A stretch of 64,000 nt of DNA from an uncultured Oscillospiraceae bacterium (lineage in GTDB: Bacteria > Bacillota > Clostridia > Oscillospirales > Oscillospiraceae), in the NCBI GenBank assembly GCA_905233385.1, contig CAJOEH010000009.1:1-64000 (forward strand), read 5' to 3'. Numbering within the stretch: position 1 is the stretch's first letter; every line of letters starts with the position of its first letter. A model generated the notes under the pieces. That model ran no database searches. It saw only the letters and a program-made list of their open reading frames with translations, and had not been told where the DNA came from. Shown here in pieces: positions 27,110 through 33,949 of the stretch. The position numbers and the translations under genes were made by a program.

Positions 27110-28039
27110 TCAGTCGGTTTCGATCGCGGAAAGCAGTGCGTCCCGGAAGGCGGGGCGGTCGATCTCCAGCACGACGAAGGTGTTCTTTTCGTCGTATTTC
27201 TTGTCGCTGTAAAGGTCGGTGACGGTCTTGCCGAAGGTCAGATCGGACTGCGTTTCGACGAACACGCCCGCCTCTTTGCCGGAAAAGACCTCCGGCCGCG
27301 CGGAGAACAGCACCGGACAAGCGTCGTGGACGCACCAGCCGCCCTGCCCGACTTCCACGTTCTTTCGCCAGAGGTCGGGCGTCGCTTCATAGAAGAAGCG
27401 GCAGAGCGGACGGTCGATCTTGCCGAGCCCGTCCAGTTCTTCTCTTGTCAGGAAAGCTTCCTCCGTGACCTCCAGCCCGCACATCGCCTTCGGCACCGGG
27501 CAGCGGAAGACGATCTGCGCCGCCTCGGGGTCGGCATGGATGTTGAACTCCGCCGCGGGCGTGCAGTTGCCGCGGGTGGCGGAGCCGCCCATGAGGGTGA
27601 TGCGGTACAGGTAGTCCGGCAGGTCCGGGTGCTTGGCGAGGGCGATCGCGACGTTGGTCAGCGGGCCGAGGGTGATGAGTTCCATCTTCCCGACGCAGGT
27701 TTTCGCCGCCTCGTAGATCGCGTCCCACGCAGGAAGCGTCTCGGCCTGTCTGCGCGGAGTGGGCAGGGTTGCGCCGCCGAGCCCGTCGACGCCGTGGAAG
27801 CTCTCGCCGTATTCATAGGGGCGCAGGAGCGGCTTGTCCGCGCCGGGATAAACCGGGTAATCCCGCCCCATCAGATTGCAGATTTTCAGCGCGTTTTCCG
27901 TCGTCAGCGGCAGAGGCGCGTTGCCCGCCACCGTGCTGATGCCAAGCAGTTCCAGCTCCGGCAGACGGTCGGCCAGCACTAAAGCCGCCGCGTCGTCCAC
28001 GCCGGGATCGCAGTCGATCCAGATCGGTATTCGTTTCAT
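27110..28039 (-). CDS. Inosine/uridine-type nucleoside hydrolase (copy 2)
   Basis: 309 residues with the calcium-binding [12 protein letters not shown] at the N-terminus, the STVAGNAPL strand, the central [15 protein letters not shown] and GGSATRGN motifs, [13 protein letters not shown] and a C-terminal HDACP. Hydrolyses the N-glycosidic bond of ribonucleosides to base and ribose. It starts within 4 bp of the end of a second homologue (27% region-level similarity not calculated; motifs are shared). Which bases each accepts cannot be read from sequence. GGAGG precedes the start. Confidence 0.92.
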   Translation of the reverse strand: MKRIPIWIDCDPGVDDAAALVLADRLPELELLGISTVAGNAPLPLTTENALKICNLMGRDYPVYPGADKPLLRPYEYGESFHGVDGLGGATLPTPRRQAETLPAWDAIYEAAKTCVGKMELITLGPLTNVAIALAKHPDLPDYLYRITLMGGSATRGNCTPAAEFNIHADPEAAQIVFRCPVPKAMCGLEVTEEAFLTREELDGLGKIDRPLCRFFYEATPDLWRKNVEVGQGGWCVHDACPVLFSARPEVFSGKEAGVFVETQSDLTFGKTVTDLYSDKKYDEKNTFVVLEIDRPAFRDALLSAIETD

Positions 28040-28965
28040 CGTTTTTCCTCCCCGAACGCGGCGACCGCTTCGACAAGCAGCGCGGCGAAGCCGTCGCGGT
28101 CGATGCCGAGATTGACCCGCGCGTTGGCGGGCGCGCGGTCGTGACCGATCGTCGCGCCGCGGCAGTATTCGCCCTTCGTCTCGACCTCGACGCAGAGGTC
28201 TTTGGAAATCAGCAGGTCGGGTCGGATCAGCGACACGACCGCGACCGGGTCGTGCAGCGGCGCGCCCGGATAGCCGAGCCTGCGGTGGAATTCATAGAAG
28301 AACTCCAGCCAGTCCGCGACGACGCGGGCGACCTCGTTGCCGACCGCGCGGACGCGCTCGAAGTCGGCGGGGTAGATCAGCGCCTTCTCCGTCACGTCGA
28401 GGCCGCTCATGATGAGCGGGATCCCGCTGCGCATGACGATGTCCGCCGCCTCGGGATCGACCAGGATATTGAATTCCGCGGCGGGCGTCCAGTTGCCGTG
28501 GGCGATGCCGCCGCCCATGAAGCTGATCTGCCGGATTTTCGGTTTCAGCTCCGGGTGCGCAAGCAGGAGGGCCGCGACGTTGGTCTGCGGGCCGGTCGCG
28601 ACGATCGTGACAGGCGTTTCGCTCTCGCGGAGCACCTGCGCCATCAGCTCCACCGAGCGCAGCTCGCAAAGCTCCATCGCGGGCTCCGGCAGCTTCGGGC
28701 CGTCCAGCCCGGACTGGCCGTGGACGGACGGCGCGTTCATCGGCGGCGCCATCAGCGGCGCGGGCTTGCCCATCGCGATCGGGCAGGTGATGCCGAGCAG
28801 GGTGCAGATGCGCATGGCGTTATAGGTCGTTTTCTCGATCGTCTGATTGCCGCAGACGGAGGTCACGGCACGGATCTCGAGCAGCGGACTCACCGCCGCG
28901 AGCATCCACGCGATCGCGTCGTCGTGGCCGGGGTCGCCGTCGAGAATGACGGGGATTCTGTTCAT
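28036..28965 (-). CDS. Inosine/uridine-type nucleoside hydrolase (copy 1)
   Basis: 309 residues, same family and length as the downstream copy. DGDPGHDDAIAW at the start, SVCGNQTIEKTT, VATGPQTNVAALL, FMGGGIAHGNWTPAAEF, LVDPEAADIV, and LHDPVAVVSLI near the C-terminus carry the calcium and ribose ligands. Translationally coupled to the second hydrolase (ATGA overlap). Divergent from a PTS EIIC gene at 29100, which may belong to the same salvage or carbohydrate pathway. Tandem paralogues suggest different nucleoside preferences. Confidence 0.92.
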   Translation of the reverse strand: MNRIPVILDGDPGHDDAIAWMLAAVSPLLEIRAVTSVCGNQTIEKTTYNAMRICTLLGITCPIAMGKPAPLMAPPMNAPSVHGQSGLDGPKLPEPAMELCELRSVELMAQVLRESETPVTIVATGPQTNVAALLLAHPELKPKIRQISFMGGGIAHGNWTPAAEFNILVDPEAADIVMRSGIPLIMSGLDVTEKALIYPADFERVRAVGNEVARVVADWLEFFYEFHRRLGYPGAPLHDPVAVVSLIRPDLLISKDLCVEVETKGEYCRGATIGHDRAPANARVNLGIDRDGFAALLVEAVAAFGEEKR

Positions 28966-29099
28966 AATGACACCCCTCTTTCATTGTTTTCATTTTAATC
29001 TATCCGAAACGGAAAGTCAATTCGCCTATTGCATTCTGCCCCGCTTTGCGCTACAATGGTGGCAAACTTCCGCAGGAATCCAACGACGGAGGGTTACGT

Positions 29100-30140
29100 A
29101 TGAGAGCGTATCTGAAAAAAAAGAATATCAGCCTCTCGTGGAAGACGTATTTCGTCACCGCGATGGGCGCGATGGCGCAGGGCCTGTTCGCGTCCCTGCT
29201 GATCGGCACGATCTTCGGCACGCTGGGCAAGTGGTGCGGCATTTCGTTCCTGGAGGAGATCGCCTCCTTCGCGCAGAACGGCTACGTCGTCGGCGCGGCG
29301 ATCGGCGTTGCGGTCGCCTTCGCGCTGAAGGCGGAGGGGCTGCTGCTCTTCTCCTGCGCGGTCGTCGGCGCGATCGGCTACTCGCTCGGCGCGGACGGCT
29401 ACACCGCGGGGCCTGCCGGCGCGTTCCTCGCCGTGCTGGTCGCCTGCGAGATCGGCAAGCTCGTCTTCAAGGAGACGAAGGTCGACATCCTCGTCACCCC
29501 GACCGTCGCCATCCTCGTCGGCTACGGCATTTCCCTGCTCCTATGCCCGCCGATCGCCTACGGGATGCACTATGCCGGCGAATTCATCAACACCGCCACG
29601 GAGCTGCAGCCGCTCGTGATGGGCATCCTCGTCTCCGTCACGGTCGGGATCCTACTGACCCTGCCGGTCAGCTCGGCGGCGATCTGCGCCATGATCGGCA
29701 TCACCGGTCTGGCCGGCGGCGCGGCGACGGCAGGCTGCTGTTGCCAGATGGTCGGCTTCGCCGTGATGAGCTTCCGCGAGAACCGTTGGGGCGGCCTGAC
29801 CGCCCAGGGCCTCGGCACCTCCATGCTCCAGATGGGCAACATCGTCAAGCGGCCCGTGATCTGGCTGCCGCCGATCCTCGCTTCGGCGATCGTCGGCCCG
29901 GTCTCGACGCTGCTCTTCCGCATGGAGAACACCGGCGTCGCCGCCGGCATGGGCACCTGCGGCCTCGTAGGCCCGCTCGGCGTCGTCACCACGATGGGCG
30001 CGGGCTCGATGGGCGCGACGGGCTGGATCGGTCTCGTCCTGATCTGTCTCGTCCTGCCCGCCGCGCTGACCCTGCTGTTCAGCGAGCTCATGCGCAAGCT
30101 CGGCTGGATCCGCCCGGGCGACCTGAAGCTGGAGCTGTAA
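29100..30140 (+). CDS. PTS EIIC-like membrane permease (PF13303 type)
   Basis: 346 residues from ATG 29100 with ACGGAGGG upstream. Eight to ten hydrophobic segments; glycine-rich GLAGGAATAGCCCQMVGFA and MGTCGLVGPLGVVTTMGAG loops are typical of the stand-alone EIIC_2 family. No EIIA, EIIB or HPr gene is near, so the protein may work as a transporter without phosphotransfer or with distant partners. Divergent from the nucleoside hydrolase pair, which suggests (weakly) a nucleoside- or ribose-related substrate. Confidence 0.88.
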   Translation: MRAYLKKKNISLSWKTYFVTAMGAMAQGLFASLLIGTIFGTLGKWCGISFLEEIASFAQNGYVVGAAIGVAVAFALKAEGLLLFSCAVVGAIGYSLGADGYTAGPAGAFLAVLVACEIGKLVFKETKVDILVTPTVAILVGYGISLLLCPPIAYGMHYAGEFINTATELQPLVMGILVSVTVGILLTLPVSSAAICAMIGITGLAGGAATAGCCCQMVGFAVMSFRENRWGGLTAQGLGTSMLQMGNIVKRPVIWLPPILASAIVGPVSTLLFRMENTGVAAGMGTCGLVGPLGVVTTMGAGSMGATGWIGLVLICLVLPAALTLLFSELMRKLGWIRPGDLKLEL

Positions 30141-30154
30141 GGACAAAAATTGCG

Positions 30155-30201
30155 CCTGTCGGGGAAAAGCGATTGATTTTTTCCCCGACAGGTGTTATAA
30201 T
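30155..30201 (+). promoter_or_regulatory. Palindrome terminating the EIIC gene and carrying the tRNA-Gly promoter
   Basis: CCTGTCGGGGAAAA pairs perfectly with TTTTCCCCGACAGG. TTGATT (-35) lies in the loop and arm, and TATAAT (30196-30201) follows 17 bp later, 10 bp before the tRNA. Terminator and promoter share the same bases. Confidence 0.75.
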
Positions 30202-30210
30202 GGCGACAAT

Positions 30211-30284
30211 GCAGGTGTAGTTCATCGGTAGAACATCAGCTTCCCAAGCTGAATAGGGGGGTTCGACTCCCCTCACCTGCTCCA
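30211..30284 (+). tRNA. trnG: tRNA-Gly (anticodon CCC)
   Basis: 74 nt with encoded CCA: acceptor GCAGGTG/CACCTGC, discriminator T, anticodon loop TTCCCAA (CCC), T-loop GTTCGACTC. Good TATAAT just upstream and a strong terminator immediately downstream. Confidence 0.95.
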
Positions 30285-30320
30285 AAAAGGACGGCGGGCA
30301 AAAGCCCGCCGTCCTTTTTG
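30285..30320 (+). terminator. Terminator of tRNA-Gly(CCC)
   Basis: AAAAAGGACGGCGGGC-AAAA-GCCCGCCGTCCTTTTT, starting right after the CCA. Confidence 0.95.
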
Positions 30321-30565
30321 GAGCAGGTGAGGTCGAGGGAGTCGAAGAATTAAATGCAACAGTCCTGCGGGGACGTTTGCGACCGCCGCCTGTGGCGGAG
30401 GCAAGGGAGCAAAAAGGAGTGGCAGCAACAAGGCGACTGGCAAGTGCCGCTTGCCGGCACGCAGACAGAGCCGCTGTTGCAACAGGACTGTTGGCGCCGG
30501 CGTTTCTGCCGGCGCTACCTTTATTTTTGCCGCAGGCAAAAATGCAGACGACTCCCCTCACCTGC
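30320..30565. repeat. Partial copies of the tRNA-Gly(CCC) 3' end
   Basis: An inverted copy of the tRNA 3' end starts at 30320 (TGGAGCAGGTGAGG, then GGGAGTCGAA), making one long palindrome with the tRNA and its terminator. An exact direct 17-bp copy CGACTCCCCTCACCTGC lies at 30549-30565. The stretch between is non-coding and repeat-rich. Looks like an old integration scar or repeat capture. Confidence 0.6.
30365..30425 (+). repeat. Family C repeat
   Basis: Reverse-complement partner of 21317-21378; core CCGCCGCCTGTGGCGG and GAGGCAAGGGAGCAA. Confidence 0.75.
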
Positions 30566-30635
30566 CACGATACTTTTACGCATTCTATGCCTTCTTGTTT
30601 TTTGGCAGTCAAAACAACCGCAAGACTCCCAAGCT

Positions 30636-30769
30636 TGTCATTCCCGCCCGACGATGTCGGGCAGGGAATCTGTCCGTCGCAGGCTTGGGACTTGTAACGT
30701 CTTTCGGAAAGAGTACAATCCTGACAGGGACAGATTGCCACGGCTGCTGCGCAGCCTCGCAATGACACG
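30636..30769. repeat. Family A palindromic repeats
   Basis: Starts TTGTCATTCCCGCCCGAC with hairpin to GTCGGGCAGGGAAT and linker CTGTCCGTCGCAGGCTTG; ends CTCGCAATGACA. Same architecture as the repeats at 15.9, 45.6 and 58.6 kb. Confidence 0.8.
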
Positions 30770-30785
30770 GCACAGGAAAGACAGT

Positions 30786-30816
30786 AAAAACGGACTGCCG
30801 ACGCAGTCCGTTTTTC
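30786..30816 (-). terminator. Terminator of the psd operon
   Basis: Minus strand: AAAAACGGACTGCG-TCGG-CAGTCCGTTTTT directly after the cysteine-rich gene. Confidence 0.85.
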
Positions 30817-31071
30817 TTATGCTTTTTTGCACTTTTCGACAATCTCGGCGAGCTTGGCGCAGACGCGGGGGTAGTTTTCCGGGCGGTGCGGGAAAAGGCA
30901 GGCGGAGCAATCCTTGATTCCGTCATTCGTGTAGGTGAAATCTCCGCCGCAGCGGTCGCCGAGGGCGTAGAGCGGGCAGTAGCAGAACAGACAGTTAAAA
31001 TCCGCCGGGTCCGCGCCCTGATGGCACGGGAAGTACTCGCAGTCCCGGTTCTGCACAAAGCGGCTGCTCAT
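30817..31071 (-). CDS. Cysteine-rich small domain protein
   Basis: 84 residues starting at an ATG that overlaps the psd stop (ATGA), inside a longer open frame antiparallel in sense to nothing real. Pattern FVQNRDCEYFPCHQ, NCLFCYCPLYALGDRCGG and IKDCSACLFPHRPENY matches the cysteine-rich small domain family; at least eight cysteines, probably binding zinc or an Fe-S cluster. In other bacteria it is found alone or beside cobalamin genes; function unknown. Coupled to psd. Confidence 0.9.
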   Translation of the reverse strand: MSSRFVQNRDCEYFPCHQGADPADFNCLFCYCPLYALGDRCGGDFTYTNDGIKDCSACLFPHRPENYPRVCAKLAEIVEKCKKA

Positions 31072-31925
31072 AGCTTCACCCCGATCCGCTCGCCGAGGCG
31101 CACCTTCGTCTCGATCCCCTGCGCGGAATAGGTCAGAATATCTTCGTCGATCCGGACGGTATCCTTCTTCAGCAGCAGGATCACCGTCGAGCCGCCGTAG
31201 GCGAAATAGCCCTTCTCCTGCAATTTGGAGAATTCCGCCGCGCCCTCGGCATGGTTGACGATCTTCCCGACCAGCAGCGCGCCGACTTCCATCTGCAAAA
31301 CGTCGCCGAAATGCGCCGTGCGCAGGCGCTGGACGGTGCGTTTGTTCCGACGGTAGACCTTCATGTCCGCCGCGATCGGGTTGACCGTGTGCAGCACGCC
31401 TTTGATCCGGCGGCAGGGCTCCTGCGCGCCGTCGTCGGGGTAGACGTAGCGGTGGTAATCGTCCGGCGAGAGGCGGAAGATCAGGCACAGGCCGCCGCGG
31501 TACTCCGCCGCGAGGGCCTTGTCCTCGAGCAGTTCCTCCGCCGTATAGGGCACGCCCTTGATCTTGAAGCGGCAGCCCGCGCTGATCGGCAGCGCGGTCA
31601 GCTTGCTGTCCGCGATCGCTGGCAGTTCGTTTTCCGTCGTGAGGTTTACATAATCTTTTCTCTGCCGGGTGAAGAAGGCGTTGAAATTCGGGAAGTCCTG
31701 CGTCGTGCAGTCCTCGACGGAGATATTGTACTGCGCCATGAACTTCTTTACCTTCCGCTTCGACAGGCCGGAACACTGCCACGCGGCGTAGAGCTCCGAA
31801 ACGAATTTCCTGCACAGGATCGTCTTCGCGAGGAAGCGTCCGAAGGGATTGCCGTAGGCGAAGCGGATCGCGCCCGCGCCGACCTCCGGCTCTTCGATCA
31901 GTTTTTCTCTATCCCATACTTGCAT
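31068..31925 (-). CDS. psd: Phosphatidylserine decarboxylase
   Basis: 285 residues from ATG 31925. Signatures: FPNFNAFFTR near residue 70, DYHRYVYPDDG with the histidine of the maturation triad, and the self-cleavage site in FAYGGSTVILLL near the C-terminus, which yields the pyruvoyl cofactor. Converts phosphatidylserine to phosphatidylethanolamine at the membrane. Oddly, no ribosome site precedes the ATG: the bases upstream are AATGCTC-type repeats that bound the four-helix-bundle cassette, which has been inserted right against this gene. Confidence 0.93.
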   Translation of the reverse strand: MQVWDREKLIEEPEVGAGAIRFAYGNPFGRFLAKTILCRKFVSELYAAWQCSGLSKRKVKKFMAQYNISVEDCTTQDFPNFNAFFTRQRKDYVNLTTENELPAIADSKLTALPISAGCRFKIKGVPYTAEELLEDKALAAEYRGGLCLIFRLSPDDYHRYVYPDDGAQEPCRRIKGVLHTVNPIAADMKVYRRNKRTVQRLRTAHFGDVLQMEVGALLVGKIVNHAEGAAEFSKLQEKGYFAYGGSTVILLLKKDTVRIDEDILTYSAQGIETKVRLGERIGVKL

Positions 31926-32404
31926 GTTAATGCTCAATGCTCAATGCTCAATGCTCAATGATGTGCATCAGTCATTGTGCGTTGCAAATTCACCCTCTTT
32001 GCCTGTTTTAGATATTGACATCAGGATCTTGCAGACTTCGTTGCAATCGGAATAAATACTGGCGAACGCTTCTTTCTCAAGGTACTCTCCTTCAAACAAT
32101 AATTCAAGCCAGTATGCCGTTTCCTCGGCTTCTTTCAATGCGATTGCAATTTTTGCGTTAAAATCCGCTTTGCTTTGCGCTCTCGTTGCTTCTCGCACAT
32201 TTGCGCCTATGCTCGTTCCGCTCCGCAAAAGTTGTTTAGACAAGATGTATTCATTCTTTTCGCCGCGAAGGTATTTGAACAACTTGATGATTCGCAGGGC
32301 AAACGCTTTACTTTTTCCAACGATCAGATTATCGGTTTTCAAATTCCATCCCTCCGCCGCTCATTGAGCATTGAGCATTGAGCATTGCGCATTGTGCATT
32401 ATAA
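31926..32404. mobile_element. Four-helix-bundle cassette with heptamer inverted repeats
   Basis: About 480 bp between psd and the GH3 gene. Left end: four AATGCTC units (31929-31960). Right end: the same heptamer inverted, three exact units plus two diverged (32361-32400). Between them is a single gene of the 23S-IVP-like family with its own ribosome site. The repeats abut the psd start codon on one side and the GH3 stop codon on the other, so the unit looks inserted. Confidence 0.6.
31968..32342 (-). CDS. Four-helix-bundle protein (23S rRNA IVP-like)
   Basis: 124 residues from a TTG with GGAGGG 7 bp upstream. KSKAFALRIIKLFKYL, LLRSGTSIGANVREATRAQS, FNAKIAIALKEAEETAYWLE and a last helix are the family hallmarks (TIGR02436-like, S23/Avd-type fold, a homopentameric barrel in known structures). 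Family members were first seen inside 23S rRNA intervening sequences, and relatives assist diversity-generating retroelements. Here it is outside rRNA, alone in a small repeat-bounded cassette. A second homologue lies at 40974. Confidence 0.92.
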   Translation of the reverse strand: MKTDNLIVGKSKAFALRIIKLFKYLRGEKNEYILSKQLLRSGTSIGANVREATRAQSKADFNAKIAIALKEAEETAYWLELLFEGEYLEKEAFASIYSDCNEVCKILMSISKTGKEGEFATHND

Positions 32405-33733
32405 TTATTCGAGTTCGTTGCTGAGCTTCAGGAGCAGGATGCGCAGGACGCTCTCGTTGATGCGTTCCTCCGACAGATAGCCGCCGTCGATCGCGTCCAG
32501 GACGGCTTCCGCCGCCTTGTCCAGATCGCCGGGCATGTAGATGACGTCGCAGCCCGCCTGAATCGCCGCGACCGCCGCCTCGCCGGCGTCGTAGTTGTAA
32601 CTGATCGCGCCCTTCTGGAAGGAGTCGGTCATCACGACGCCCGCATAGCCGAGCTCGCCGCGGAGCAGACCGTTCACGATCTCCGCGCTGAGGTCGGCGG
32701 GCCGGTTCTCGCCGACAATGTTCGGCAGGCACAGGTGCGACACCATGATCACATCCGCGCCGTTCGCGACGCCCGTGGTGAACGGGAGCAGATTCTCCCG
32801 GACCTCCTCGATGGTCTGATTGGAGACCGGCGTACCGTAGCGGCTGTCCGTGTTGGCGGCGGACAGGCCGGGGAAATACTTCAGGCAGGCCAGGCAGCCG
32901 CCGCTGTGCAGGCCCTTGACCATCTGCGACACGAGCTCCGCCGTGACCTGCGGGTCGGCGCTGAACGCGCGCATACCGATCTCCGTGTTGAACTGGTTGA
33001 CCAACGTATCCGCCACCGGCGCAAGGTCGATGTTGAAGCCGATGCCGCTGATCGCCGAGCCGATCTCACTGCCGATCTCATAGACGCGATCGGTCGCGTA
33101 CTCGCCGCCGTAGACGCCCATCGGATCGTAGCGGTTCGTGACGCCGATGCTCTGGAGAACGCGGTAGCCCTCGATTCCGCCCTCTTCCTCGACGCCGATC
33201 AGCAGCGGGATATCGGAGTAGGATTTCAGATCTGCGATCATCGCCGTTAGCTGCTCGCCGCTGAAGGCGTTGTCTCCGTCGAACACGACGCCGCCGACCG
33301 GCTTCTCCTCCAGCGCGGCGCGGGTCGTCTCATCCGCGGCGCTGGCGTAGTACTGTCCCGTCAGCTCGCGATGCGTCACGAAGAACATCTGATAGACCTT
33401 CTCCTCCAGCGTCATGCTCTCCAGCTTCTGCTGCGCCGCGTAGAGCAGCGGATCGACCGGCTCGGTCTCCTCGGTCGCCTCCGTGGCTTCCGTCGGCTCC
33501 GCGGCCTCCGTCGCCTCCGTCACCGCCGCAGTCTCTTCGGTCGCCAGACGCTTCGTAACGCCTTCGGAGATCTTCGGGTCGGTGCTGCCGTTTTTCAGCA
33601 TATAGAGCACCAGGATCGCCATGGCGACGGCGACCAGCGACAGCAGGAACATCAGAAACTTCCGGATGCGTTTGAGCGTACTGCTGCTGCGCTTCTTTTT
33701 CGTATTCTTCTCTTTCTTGGGCTTGTCGCTCAT
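32405..33733 (-). CDS. GH3-family (NagZ-like) protein with altered catalytic dyad
   Basis: 442 residues: N-terminal basic tail, transmembrane anchor (~25-46), Thr/Glu-rich linker (~65-90), then a GH3 TIM barrel to the end. The nucleophile aspartate is present in GVVMTDSFQKGA. However the KHFPGHG..TDSH loop of NagZ, whose Asp-His pair is the acid/base, reads KYFPGLSAANTDSRYG, so the histidine is Arg. The usual DQEGG is EEEGG. It may use another residue, bind rather than cleave, or have changed substrate. Likely surface-anchored. Confidence 0.88.
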   Translation of the reverse strand: MSDKPKKEKNTKKKRSSSTLKRIRKFLMFLLSLVAVAMAILVLYMLKNGSTDPKISEGVTKRLATEETAAVTEATEAAEPTEATEATEETEPVDPLLYAAQQKLESMTLEEKVYQMFFVTHRELTGQYYASAADETTRAALEEKPVGGVVFDGDNAFSGEQLTAMIADLKSYSDIPLLIGVEEEGGIEGYRVLQSIGVTNRYDPMGVYGGEYATDRVYEIGSEIGSAISGIGFNIDLAPVADTLVNQFNTEIGMRAFSADPQVTAELVSQMVKGLHSGGCLACLKYFPGLSAANTDSRYGTPVSNQTIEEVRENLLPFTTGVANGADVIMVSHLCLPNIVGENRPADLSAEIVNGLLRGELGYAGVVMTDSFQKGAISYNYDAGEAAVAAIQAGCDVIYMPGDLDKAAEAVLDAIDGGYLSEERINESVLRILLLKLSNELE

Positions 33734-33868
33734 TCCGCTCAGCCCTCCTTGTTTGTCTTTCCTATCATTTTAGCCGAAAGCGGCGGAAATTACAAGTCCC
33801 GCGAGAAAAAATCTGCCTCTCCTTTCCGCGGATCCGCGCTTCCCTGCCAATTCCCGCGGCCGCGCTTC

Positions 33869-33897
33869 TTGACAATTTTGATTTTGGGAGATATACT
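33869..33897 (+). promoter_or_regulatory. Sigma-A promoter of parE-parC
   Basis: TTGACA, 17 bp, TATACT; ~50 bp before the parE start. Confidence 0.85.
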
Positions 33898-33949
33898 ATA
33901 TATAGTGGATTAATATGCGATAATGTGCACAAAATGTGTGAGGGATCCT

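Noticed and set aside
30354-30917. ORFs near the tRNA-Gly(CCC) repeats
   Set aside because: Products are repeat DNA in several frames with no start signals.
30817-31815. A 332-codon frame over psd
   Set aside because: Only its last 84 codons are real (cysteine-rich protein); the rest is the shifted frame of psd.
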